From Deltaproteobacteria bacterium (GTDB lineage Bacteria; Myxococcota; Polyangia; Haliangiales; Haliangiaceae), in contig JAGSPR010000304.1 in assembly GCA_018262455.1 (NCBI GenBank), forward strand, positions 1-8,444: 8,444 nt of DNA. Reading direction: 5' to 3'. Shown in pieces: positions 1 to 5,482 of the stretch (position 1 is the first letter of the stretch; each line of letters begins with the position of its first letter). A program made the position numbers and the translations under genes. The notes under the pieces were generated by a model. That model did no database searches, was not told the DNA's origin, and was given only the letters and a program-made list of their open reading frames with translations.

Positions 1-573
1 GCGGAGGTCGCGTTTCCCGCGCGCGTCCTGATCGCACTCGGCGCCAAGGTGCTCGTGGTGACGAATGCGGCCGGCGGGCTCAACCCCAGCTGGTCGCCGG
101 GCACGCTGATGGTGATCCGTGATCACATCGACCTGCTCCGCGATCACGCGCTGCGCGGCGCCAACGACGAGCGGCTCGGCCCACGCTTCCCCGACATGAC
201 GACGGCGTACGCACCGGAGCTCCGCGCGCTCGTCCACCAGGCAGCCGCGAACGCCGGCATCGCGCTGGCGGAGGGCGTCTACGTCGCGATGCCCGGCCCG
301 ACCTACGAGACCCCATCCGAGGTCCGCATGCTGCAGACGCTCGGGGCCGACGCGACCGGGATGTCGACGGTGCCCGAGGTGTGCGTGGCGCGGCACATGG
401 GCGCGCGCGTGATCGGCATCTCGTGCATCACCAACCAGGCCGCCGGGATCACGGGCCAGCCGCTGTCACACGACGAGGTCACCGAGACCGCGAGCCGGGT
501 CCGCTCCACGTTCGAGTCGCTGCTCGACGTGATCCTGGGCGCCCTGGTCGCCCGCGGTGAGCTGACGCCATGA
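1..573 (+). CDS. punA: Purine nucleoside phosphorylase, PNP-I (trimeric) family, 5'-truncated by window edge
   Basis: The enzyme phosphorolyses purine (deoxy)nucleosides to the free base plus (deoxy)ribose-1-phosphate in cytoplasmic purine salvage. The frame is open from base 1, giving 190 visible residues. By comparison with human PNP (known from memory), about 90 N-terminal residues lie outside the window. Visible family signatures are VTNAAGGLNP near fragment residues 20-29, RDHI, LRGANDERLGPRFPDM, GPTYETPSE with the base-binding Glu at fragment residue 103, GMSTVPE with its Met at 121, and ITN with Asn at 145. The Glu-Met-Asn spacing (18 and 24) equals that of human Glu201, Met219 and Asn243. 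That pattern fits the 6-oxopurine (inosine/guanosine) specific class, not the hexameric DeoD class. The stop codon overlaps the next ATG (ATGA), so it is the first visible gene of a salvage operon. The true start and promoter are not in the window. Confidence 0.95.
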   Translation, partial: AEVAFPARVLIALGAKVLVVTNAAGGLNPSWSPGTLMVIRDHIDLLRDHALRGANDERLGPRFPDMTTAYAPELRALVHQAAANAGIALAEGVYVAMPGPTYETPSEVRMLQTLGADATGMSTVPEVCVARHMGARVIGISCITNQAAGITGQPLSHDEVTETASRVRSTFESLLDVILGALVARGELTP

Positions 574-974
574 ACGACCTCGAAGCCCGCGCGATCGCGG
601 CGCAGCACAAGGCGTACGCGCCGTACTCGAAGTTCCGCGTCGGGGCCGCGATCCAGATGAGCGGTCAGGTCTACGAGGGTGCGAACGTCGAGAACGCGTC
701 CTACTCGCTGACGATCTGCGCCGAGCGCACCGCGATCCTCGCCGCGGTGCTCGCGGGCTCGTACCGGCTCGAAGCAGTCGCGGTGTCCACCGAGGTGTCG
801 CCGCCGTCGTCGCCGTGTGGGGCATGCCGGCAGATGCTGCTCGAGTTCGCGCCTGATCCCGCCGCCGTCACGGTCACCGCGGTCAACCCAGCCGGCGAGC
901 GCCGTTCGTGGACGCTGGCCGAGCTCATCCCCGACGGATTCTCCGGCCGCGAGCTGCCGCGCACCGACCCATGA
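570..974 (+). CDS. cdd: Cytidine deaminase (small homotetrameric type)
   Basis: This 134-aa protein hydrolytically deaminates cytidine and deoxycytidine to uridine and deoxyuridine in pyrimidine salvage. Its length is typical of the small, one-domain tetrameric class. The zinc site is complete: Cys50 and catalytic Glu52 in the CAE motif, and Cys83 and Cys86 in PCGACRQ. The substrate-binding segments PYSKFRVGAAI (residues 18-28) and GANVENASY (37-45) are also present. The ATG at 570 shares ATGA with the stop of the purine phosphorylase gene. A GGTGAG purine-rich stretch at 556-561, 8 nt upstream, can serve as ribosome binding site. The stop again overlaps the next gene by ATGA at 971-974, so all three genes are probably translated from one mRNA. 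The last roughly 15 residues are a Pro/Arg-rich tail that does not look conserved. Confidence 0.96.
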   Translation: MNDLEARAIAAQHKAYAPYSKFRVGAAIQMSGQVYEGANVENASYSLTICAERTAILAAVLAGSYRLEAVAVSTEVSPPSSPCGACRQMLLEFAPDPAAVTVTAVNPAGERRSWTLAELIPDGFSGRELPRTDP

Positions 975-2290
975 GCGAGGTGATCTTCCGCAACGGCACG
1001 ATCCTGACGATCGACGCCGACCACCGTGTGTTGGCGGGCGATGTCGCGTGTCTCGATGGCGTGATCACGCAGGTGGGCGGGACGTACACGCCGCAGACCC
1101 ACGATTACCAGATCGTCGACTGCGCCGGCTGCATCGTGATGCCAGGGCTCGTGCAGGCACACGTCCACACCTGCCAGACCTTGGCGCGCGGACGCGCCGA
1201 TGATCTCGAGCTGCTCGACTGGCTGCGCCAGGTCATCTGGCCCTACGAGGCCGCGCTCGACGCCGAAGCTGCGGGTGCCAGCGCCGAGCTCGCGTGCGCG
1301 GAGCTGCTGCTCGGCGGCACGACCTCGATCCTCGATATGGGCACGGTGCACCACACCGATGCGATCTTCGATGCCGCCGAGCGCGCTGGCATCCGCGCCA
1401 CCATCGGCAAGGCGATGATGGACGCCGCCGATCCACAGATCCCGGTGGGGCTGCGCGAATCGACCCGGGCGTCGCTCGACGAGTCAGCACGCCTGATCGA
1501 GCGCTGGCACGGCGGCGCCGGTGGCCGGCTGCGCTACGCCTACGCGCCGCGGTTCGTGCTGTCGTGCACCGACGAGCTGCTGCGCGAGGTCGGAGTCCAG
1601 GCCCGGGCCCGCGGCGTGCGGATCCATACCCACGCGAGCGAGAACCACGGCGAGATCGCGCTCGTGCGAGAGCGATTCGGCACCGACAACGTGCTCGTGC
1701 TCGACCAGCTGGGGCTGCTGGGGGAGCACTGCACGATCGCTCATTGCATCCATCTCTCCGGGCCCGAGCGACGATTGCTCGCCGAGCGTGGCGCGCACGT
1801 GTGTCATTGCCCGTCCTCGAACCTGAAGCTCGCGTCGGGAATCTGCGACGTTCCCGCACTGATCGCCGCCGGTGTCTCGGTGGCCATCGGAGCCGACGGT
1901 GCGCCGTGCAACAACAACCTCGATGGCTTCCTCGAGCTCCGGCTCGCGGCGCTCCTCCACAAGCAGCGCGGCGGCCCGCGCGCACTGCCGGCGCCGGAGG
2001 TCGTGCGCCTCGCGACGCTCGGTGGTGCCGCGGCAGTCGGCCTGGCCGATCGCATCGGCTCGCTCGAGCTCGGCAAGCGCGGTGACGTGATCGCCGTCGA
2101 CGTCACGCCGCTCCACACCATCCCGACCGCGAGCCCGTGGTCGGCAATCACCTACGCCGCCAAGGCGTGCGATGTTCGCCATGTCGCGGTCGACGGCGCA
2201 CTCGTGGTGCGCGATGCAGAGCTGCTGACCGTCGACGTCGCGCAGATTCAGGATCGCGCTGTACGCTCGGCGCACCGCATGTTCAGGTGA
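971..2290 (+). CDS. Amidohydrolase, 5'-deoxyadenosine / MTA / SAH deaminase type
   Basis: This 439-aa metal-dependent amidohydrolase probably deaminates the 6-amino group of adenosine-type nucleosides (5'-deoxyadenosine, 5'-methylthioadenosine, S-adenosylhomocysteine). The metal site of the superfamily is complete: HVH at residues 64-66, His221 and Glu224 in HTHASE, His258 in IAHCIHL, and Asp309 in IGADGAPCNNN. The segments RADDLELLDWLRQVIWP (75-91) and CPSSNLKLASG (280-290) match the MTA/SAH deaminase subgroup better than guanine deaminase or chlorohydrolases. Exact substrate cannot be read from sequence, and related proteins are often named as N-ethylammeline chlorohydrolase or 8-oxoguanine deaminase. 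The ATG at 971 is preferred over the upstream in-frame GTG at 908 because it forms an ATGA overlap with cdd and begins the expected small beta-domain (VIFRNGTILT). The context, purine phosphorylase plus cytidine deaminase, supports a nucleoside substrate. Confidence 0.9.
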   Translation: MSEVIFRNGTILTIDADHRVLAGDVACLDGVITQVGGTYTPQTHDYQIVDCAGCIVMPGLVQAHVHTCQTLARGRADDLELLDWLRQVIWPYEAALDAEAAGASAELACAELLLGGTTSILDMGTVHHTDAIFDAAERAGIRATIGKAMMDAADPQIPVGLRESTRASLDESARLIERWHGGAGGRLRYAYAPRFVLSCTDELLREVGVQARARGVRIHTHASENHGEIALVRERFGTDNVLVLDQLGLLGEHCTIAHCIHLSGPERRLLAERGAHVCHCPSSNLKLASGICDVPALIAAGVSVAIGADGAPCNNNLDGFLELRLAALLHKQRGGPRALPAPEVVRLATLGGAAAVGLADRIGSLELGKRGDVIAVDVTPLHTIPTASPWSAITYAAKACDVRHVAVDGALVVRDAELLTVDVAQIQDRAVRSAHRMFR

Positions 2291-2508
2291 TTGCTCTTCA
2301 ACGGGGCGCCACGCCCATGGGCGCCACCTGTTTGGCTGGCCTCTCTGGGTCAGCCGTGGTACCTAGCGTCCACGTTCGTTTTCTGACCCTTCCTCATGGT
2401 GGTGCTCAGGTAATGGCGAACGCGGCCGCGGTGCGGTCGCGGGACCGTGGTCGCCCCAGTTGGCTCTTGGGATGATCGATCGACCTGGAGCCAGTCCGTG
2501 AAAGCCCG
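2291..2508. other. Intergenic region between salvage operon and RRM gene
   Basis: This 218-bp gap should contain the end of the salvage transcript and the promoter and leader of the RRM gene. A GGCGCC...GGCGCC pair (2305-2310 with 2320-2325, 9-nt loop) starts 15 nt after the stop codon and is followed by ACCTGTTT. It could be a weak terminator, but there is no real T tract. Two further short inverted repeats are GGCTG/CAGCC (2334-2338 with 2351-2355) and CGGTC/GACCG (2434-2438 with 2443-2447, 4-nt loop). No convincing -35/-10 pair was found. A GGAG at 2487-2490 lies 18 nt before the ATG, too far for a standard ribosome binding site. Confidence 0.4.
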
Positions 2509-2901
2509 ATGTCGAACCGCCTGTACGTTGGAAACCTGCCCTATCACGCCACCGAGGACCTGATCCAACAGCACTTCGCCGCAGCCGGCGAGGTCGCCTC
2601 GGTGCACCTCATGATCGATCGGATGAGCGGTCAGTCCCGTGGCTTCTGCTTCGTCGAGATGGCCTCTGCCGAGGCGGCGCAGAAGGCCATCGCTGACCTC
2701 AACGGCCAGGACATGGCCGGACGCGCGCTCCGCGTCGATATCGCCGAAGAGCGCCGTCCCGGTGGCGGCGGCGGCGGTGGCGGCGGCGGTGGTGGCGGTG
2801 GCGGTGGCTACCGCGGCGGTGGAGGTGGCGGTGGAGATCGTGGTGGTCGCGGCGGCGGCGGCGGCGGCGGCCGTGGTGGTGATCGGCGCGGCGGTCGTTG
2901 A
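2509..2901 (+). CDS. RRM-domain RNA-binding protein with RGG/poly-Gly tail
   Basis: This 130-aa protein has one RNA recognition motif (residues 3 to about 80) followed by a glycine-rich tail (85-130). RNP2 is visible as LYVGNL (5-10) and RNP1 as RGFCFVEM (44-51), so the aromatic RNA-stacking positions Tyr6, Phe46 and Phe48 are present. RNP1 has Cys at the usual Gly/Ala position. The tail has a run of 16 Gly and two runs of 7 Gly broken by Arg, Asp and one Tyr, with RGG elements. This architecture is known from plant glycine-rich proteins and cyanobacterial Rbp proteins, where it is linked to cold adaptation and RNA chaperoning. A similar role here is inference. The ATG start places RNP2 at the usual position, although the Shine-Dalgarno match is poor. 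The TGA stop overlaps the next ATG by one base (TGATG), suggesting coupled translation. Confidence 0.95.
   Translation: MSNRLYVGNLPYHATEDLIQQHFAAAGEVASVHLMIDRMSGQSRGFCFVEMASAEAAQKAIADLNGQDMAGRALRVDIAEERRPGGGGGGGGGGGGGGGGYRGGGGGGGDRGGRGGGGGGGRGGDRRGGR
2761..2898 (+). repeat. GGY-codon microsatellite encoding the RGG/poly-Gly tail
   Basis: These 138 bp are an almost uninterrupted series of GGC, GGT and a few GGA codons, interspersed with CGN, GAT and TAC. The longest uninterrupted glycine run is 16 codons (2761-2808), and there is a run of seven identical GGC codons in the second half. Synonymous mixing of GGC and GGT shows the tract is partly degenerate, but such a sequence is still prone to slippage and assembly error in the number of codons. 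The antisense frames through it give long artificial His/Pro/Arg or Ala/Thr-rich reading frames. Confidence 0.9.
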
Positions 2902-3191
2902 TGCAAGCGCTCGCGACACAGTCTGTCGAGTCGCTCCTGCCCCAGGCAGCGGCGATTGGCGAGGCGTGGGCGCAGGAGTGCGCAGTTGACCTGCGTGCCC
3001 AGGAGCGTGGTGTGGTGGGTGCGTGGCCCGGAACAGTCCGGGAGGCGCGCTCGCGCGTGCTCCTGCGACTGCCAGCGGCCCGGACCGTCCCCGCCCTCGA
3101 CACTGCAACCCTGCAACTGCTCGCGCGCACCGCGTATGACGCGGCGCGCAAGAGCTGGCAGGCGATTTCGGAGCCAGATCTAGAGCCATGA
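2901..3191 (+). CDS. Small uncharacterised protein (96 aa) coupled to the RRM gene
   Basis: No family was recognised. The 96-aa product begins at the ATG whose A is the last base of the RRM gene's TGA, and a TTG directly before it would add just one residue. It appears largely helical: an amphipathic N-terminal segment (about 2-35), a central WPGTVREARSR motif (residues 42-52) and a C-terminal helix with LARTAYDAARKSWQ (74-87). There is no signal peptide, membrane segment or cysteine pair. Its stop overlaps the next start by ATGA at 3188-3191. The position between an RNA-binding protein and another tiny gene, with overlaps at both ends, supports a real gene over a chance frame. Codon positions also follow the high third-position G/C of the neighbours. 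The function is unknown. A partner or regulator of the RRM protein is speculation. Confidence 0.75.
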   Translation: MQALATQSVESLLPQAAAIGEAWAQECAVDLRAQERGVVGAWPGTVREARSRVLLRLPAARTVPALDTATLQLLARTAYDAARKSWQAISEPDLEP

Positions 3192-3448
3192 GCGTCGAAC
3201 CAAAGCTGCGCGGACGTCCTGAGAAGATCTTTGTTTCCGTCGACGAGAGCACGGCGCGCTCGACGCTGTCGTTCGCTCCGCCCGACTCGGGCGACCCGTT
3301 CCAGTACGACGACGACAAGTCCGGAACGCGCGCGATGAAGGACGCCAACGCGATCATCGCGAAGTATCCGGGCTGCACGATCCACGGTCCGCACTTTCAC
3401 GCGGCCCGCCCGCCGCGTGCACGCCCACGTCCGCGCAAGCCAGCGTAG
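3188..3448 (+). CDS. Small uncharacterised protein (86 aa), basic Pro/Arg tail
   Basis: No family was recognised. The 86-aa product starts in an ATGA overlap with the preceding small gene. It has a moderately polar N-terminal two-thirds with an acidic patch (YDDD, residues 40-43), followed by SGTRAMKDANAIIAKYPGC (45-63), which looks like a short helix. A HGPHFH cluster (66-71) comes next, then a basic Pro/Arg tail (about 74-85) that might contact nucleic acid. It lacks a signal peptide and membrane segments. It is the third gene of the RRM cluster, and the lipoprotein gene begins 19 nt after its stop. It could be a real conserved small protein or a fast-evolving accessory one, and the sequence alone does not say which. 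Confidence 0.7.
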   Translation: MSVEPKLRGRPEKIFVSVDESTARSTLSFAPPDSGDPFQYDDDKSGTRAMKDANAIIAKYPGCTIHGPHFHAARPPRARPRPRKPA

Positions 3449-3467
3449 CGGCGAGCTGTCGCGCCTC

Positions 3468-4412
3468 ATGGATGCGACGGCTCCGAGCTCTGGCCCGCGG
3501 TTCGCGTGGATCGTGCTCACGACGCTCGGCCTCGTCGCGTGCGCGCGTAGGCCAGCTCCCACCGGCCCCAGCGAGCGCGTGCTCGTGCGGGATCTGGAGC
3601 GTCAGGTCACCGTCGCTGCCACGACCGGATGGGGCGTCGATCGGGTCGAGGTCGAGGGGCTGCTCGACAGCGCCCTCGACTCGGTCTGCCGCGTCGATCC
3701 GATGGCGCGCCGCGCCGTGCTCAGCTGGCTCGACAGCGAGATCCTGCGGCGCGGCGGTCCCGTCGAGACCGCCTGGCGGGAGCGCGGCAAGAAGTTGTCA
3801 CGCGTCGACGATCTGCTCGTCCTCAGCCGGATGCGCCTCGTGCTGGCACACGCCGAGGACAGGGCCGGGGACTGCCCGTTCTGGCTCGAGCCCGAGCTGC
3901 CATTCCGTGGTCGCCAGGTCTCCGAGCATCGCTTCCAGGTCTCGTTCGGCGCCGGCGGCAAGGGCATCGTGGTCCAACAGGGCGACCGTTTCGACGTCAA
4001 CTTCGGCGGCGCCGGGCGCCTGTTGTTCGGCCGCATGTTCGAGCACGGCCACGGCCTTTACCTCGGCGCCGAGCTCGGTGGAAGTGCCGCGTTCCCCAAG
4101 GACGCCAGCGGCACGCGCAGCGCGCTCGTGATCGGCGCTGACCTCGTCACCCCGCTCGTCTATCGCCACACGTTCACCAACTCCTACGTCGAGCTCGAGA
4201 CCGGCTGGCTGGGCCACGCCACCGAGCAAGACTGGGCCGCGATCGATCACGGCTTCCACTTCGGGGTCGCGTTCGGGGCGCGGGCGATGCGCACTCGGTT
4301 CCTGTTCCCCGGCGCTGCGCTCGGGGTCTCGTGGGAGCGCACGTTGCTGGATGGCGACGATCTGACGACGATCAAGATCGGCGCGCGTGTCGCGTTCGAT
4401 CTCGATCTCTGA
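3468..4412 (+). CDS. Putative lipoprotein with C-terminal beta-barrel-like region
   Basis: This 314-aa protein of unknown function carries a lipoprotein signal: hydrophobic stretch residues 12-24 and lipobox LVAC with the lipidation Cys at 25. The mature protein would be anchored in a membrane facing the periplasm or outside. Residues about 35-135 are helical and charged, with Cys74 and Cys136 that could form a disulfide. Residues about 150-314 alternate polar and hydrophobic/aromatic residues in short strands with Gly turns (FDVNFGG, LYLGAELGG, ALVIGADLV, FHFGVAFGAR, AALGVSWERT) and end in RVAFDLDL, as in small outer-membrane barrels. The ATG at 3468 is chosen because it puts a single Arg before the hydrophobic core. 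An in-frame GTG at 3417 would overlap the previous gene by 32 nt and bury the signal. Whether it is a lipoprotein, a barrel or both is undecided. Confidence 0.85.
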   Translation: MDATAPSSGPRFAWIVLTTLGLVACARRPAPTGPSERVLVRDLERQVTVAATTGWGVDRVEVEGLLDSALDSVCRVDPMARRAVLSWLDSEILRRGGPVETAWRERGKKLSRVDDLLVLSRMRLVLAHAEDRAGDCPFWLEPELPFRGRQVSEHRFQVSFGAGGKGIVVQQGDRFDVNFGGAGRLLFGRMFEHGHGLYLGAELGGSAAFPKDASGTRSALVIGADLVTPLVYRHTFTNSYVELETGWLGHATEQDWAAIDHGFHFGVAFGARAMRTRFLFPGAALGVSWERTLLDGDDLTTIKIGARVAFDLDL

Positions 4413-4577
4413 GTCGCCGATTGGCTACGAGCGGCCGCGCATTCTCTACTTGTGGCCGGCGGTCTCGCGAGGCGTCAAGCCGTTCCACGTTGAGCCGACA
4501 TCACTTGAGCCTACGCCGTTCGGTTGGACGAAGTTCGGCGGTTCCCTCAACCGGTTCCGCGCTATCCTGCATTCCAC
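4413..4577. promoter_or_regulatory. Leader/promoter region of the ferritin-like gene
   Basis: This 165-bp gap is visibly less G+C-rich than the flanking genes, which suits a promoter. A TATCCT hexamer at 4563-4568 lies 9 nt before the ATG at 4578, a -10-like position that would give a leaderless or nearly leaderless transcript. No good -35 sits at 16-18 bp from it, and TTGGAC at 4524-4529 is too distant. CGGTTG (4521-4526) and CAACCG (4548-4553) form an inverted repeat with a 21-nt spacer that could be an operator half-site pair. No terminator with a T tract follows the upstream lipoprotein gene. The assignment as a regulatory region is mainly positional. Confidence 0.35.
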
Positions 4578-5471
4578 ATGCTGCTCACGCGCGAGGAGAT
4601 GACCTTCGACTTCGAAGGAGCCAAGATCGATCCCGTCAAGGATCGCGAGTTCCTCGAGTGGATGCTCAACCAGTTCCTCTACGGTGAGATCACCGGCATC
4701 CAGTGTGGCCACTGGCTCTACGATGCGCCGGACTTCGAGGCCGCCAAGTTCCTGGCGCGCCAGGCTCTCGAGGAGATGCAGCACGTCGACAACTTCCTCC
4801 GCATCATGACGATGACCGGTTGCCAGCCGAAGCCGGCCCACGGGGCAGTCCGGTTCCTGGCGACCGGGATGATGGGCGGATCGTGGGCCGAGCACGTCGC
4901 GCTCGAGATGGCCCAAGGCGAGGGCTTCGTGCTGCAGGCGTTCTACGCCGTGATCGACACGCTCGATCACAAGCCATCGGTGGACATCCTGCGTCGCGCG
5001 GTGAAGCAGGAAGAGCGGCACGTCGAGTTCGGTGAACAGCAGGCGGCGAAGGTGATCGAGGGCCGCGGCTGGCTGCGGCGCCGGCTGCTCGGGCTGTCGC
5101 TGGTCTCGATGTGGGGCGTGCGTCGGCTGGCGAAGTATATGGAGAAGCGGCTGCCGAAGGACCACGTCGTCCTGAAGCACCTGCCCGCCTTTCTCGAGCA
5201 CTCGAACAAGATGGCGGTGCTCCGGCTCCGCCGCATCGGCGTGCTCGACCGCCCGCTCGAAGAGGTCTCGGGCGCGAAGCGCGCGCTACTCGTGACCGAG
5301 GCGTACGGCGGCAAGGCGCTCGGTGCGCTCGTCTCGCTGGTGATGCTGCCGCTCCGGCTGCTGCCGTTCTGGCCCAAGAAGAAGCGCCTGACCGATACCT
5401 ACCTCCACGACCTCCACATCACCGGCTACCAGCTCCCCGCTCCCGACGCGACGGCACAGCCGCAGGAGTGA
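4578..5471 (+). CDS. Ferritin-like di-iron carboxylate protein
   Basis: This 297-aa protein is probably a four-helix-bundle di-iron enzyme or oxidase. The ligand pattern of the ferritin/ribonucleotide-reductase-like superfamily is visible twice: Glu37 (YGEITG) with Glu66/His69 (EEMQH), and Glu115 (QGEGF) with Glu145/His148 (EERH). The spacings of 29 and 30 residues support a complete metal site. The bundle occupies about residues 20-160. A further helical region follows, then an unusual hydrophobic stretch at 247-266 and a KKKR cluster at 267-270, which may bind a membrane. The substrate is unknown. Candidates in the superfamily include hydroxylases, desaturase-like enzymes and iron oxidases. 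The ATG at 4578 is preferred over an in-frame TTG at 4524 (18 residues longer), but neither has a clear ribosome binding site. The gene is monocistronic and converges with the minus-strand operon, with 11 nt between the stop codons. Confidence 0.88.
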   Translation: MLLTREEMTFDFEGAKIDPVKDREFLEWMLNQFLYGEITGIQCGHWLYDAPDFEAAKFLARQALEEMQHVDNFLRIMTMTGCQPKPAHGAVRFLATGMMGGSWAEHVALEMAQGEGFVLQAFYAVIDTLDHKPSVDILRRAVKQEERHVEFGEQQAAKVIEGRGWLRRRLLGLSLVSMWGVRRLAKYMEKRLPKDHVVLKHLPAFLEHSNKMAVLRLRRIGVLDRPLEEVSGAKRALLVTEAYGGKALGALVSLVMLPLRLLPFWPKKKRLTDTYLHDLHITGYQLPAPDATAQPQE

Positions 5472-5482
5472 CCGACAGCTCG

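Noticed and set aside
908..970. GTG-start extension of the amidohydrolase
   Set aside because: It overlaps cdd by 67 nt and adds an Arg/Pro-rich stretch not expected in the family. The ATG at 971 starts directly at the first beta strand.
701..1354. 217-aa minus-strand frame overlapping cdd and the amidohydrolase, and similar long antisense frames at 1484-2275 and 3798-4259
   Set aside because: All are antisense to genes with complete family motifs and show no recognisable domain.
2350..3378. 342-aa open frame on the minus strand across the RRM cluster
   Set aside because: Its product is a low-complexity Ala/Thr string where it mirrors the glycine tract, it has no recognisable domain, and it is antisense to a clear RRM gene. 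It is a high-GC shadow.
3417..3467. GTG-start extension of the putative lipoprotein
   Set aside because: It would overlap the preceding gene by 32 nt and place 17 polar residues ahead of the signal peptide.
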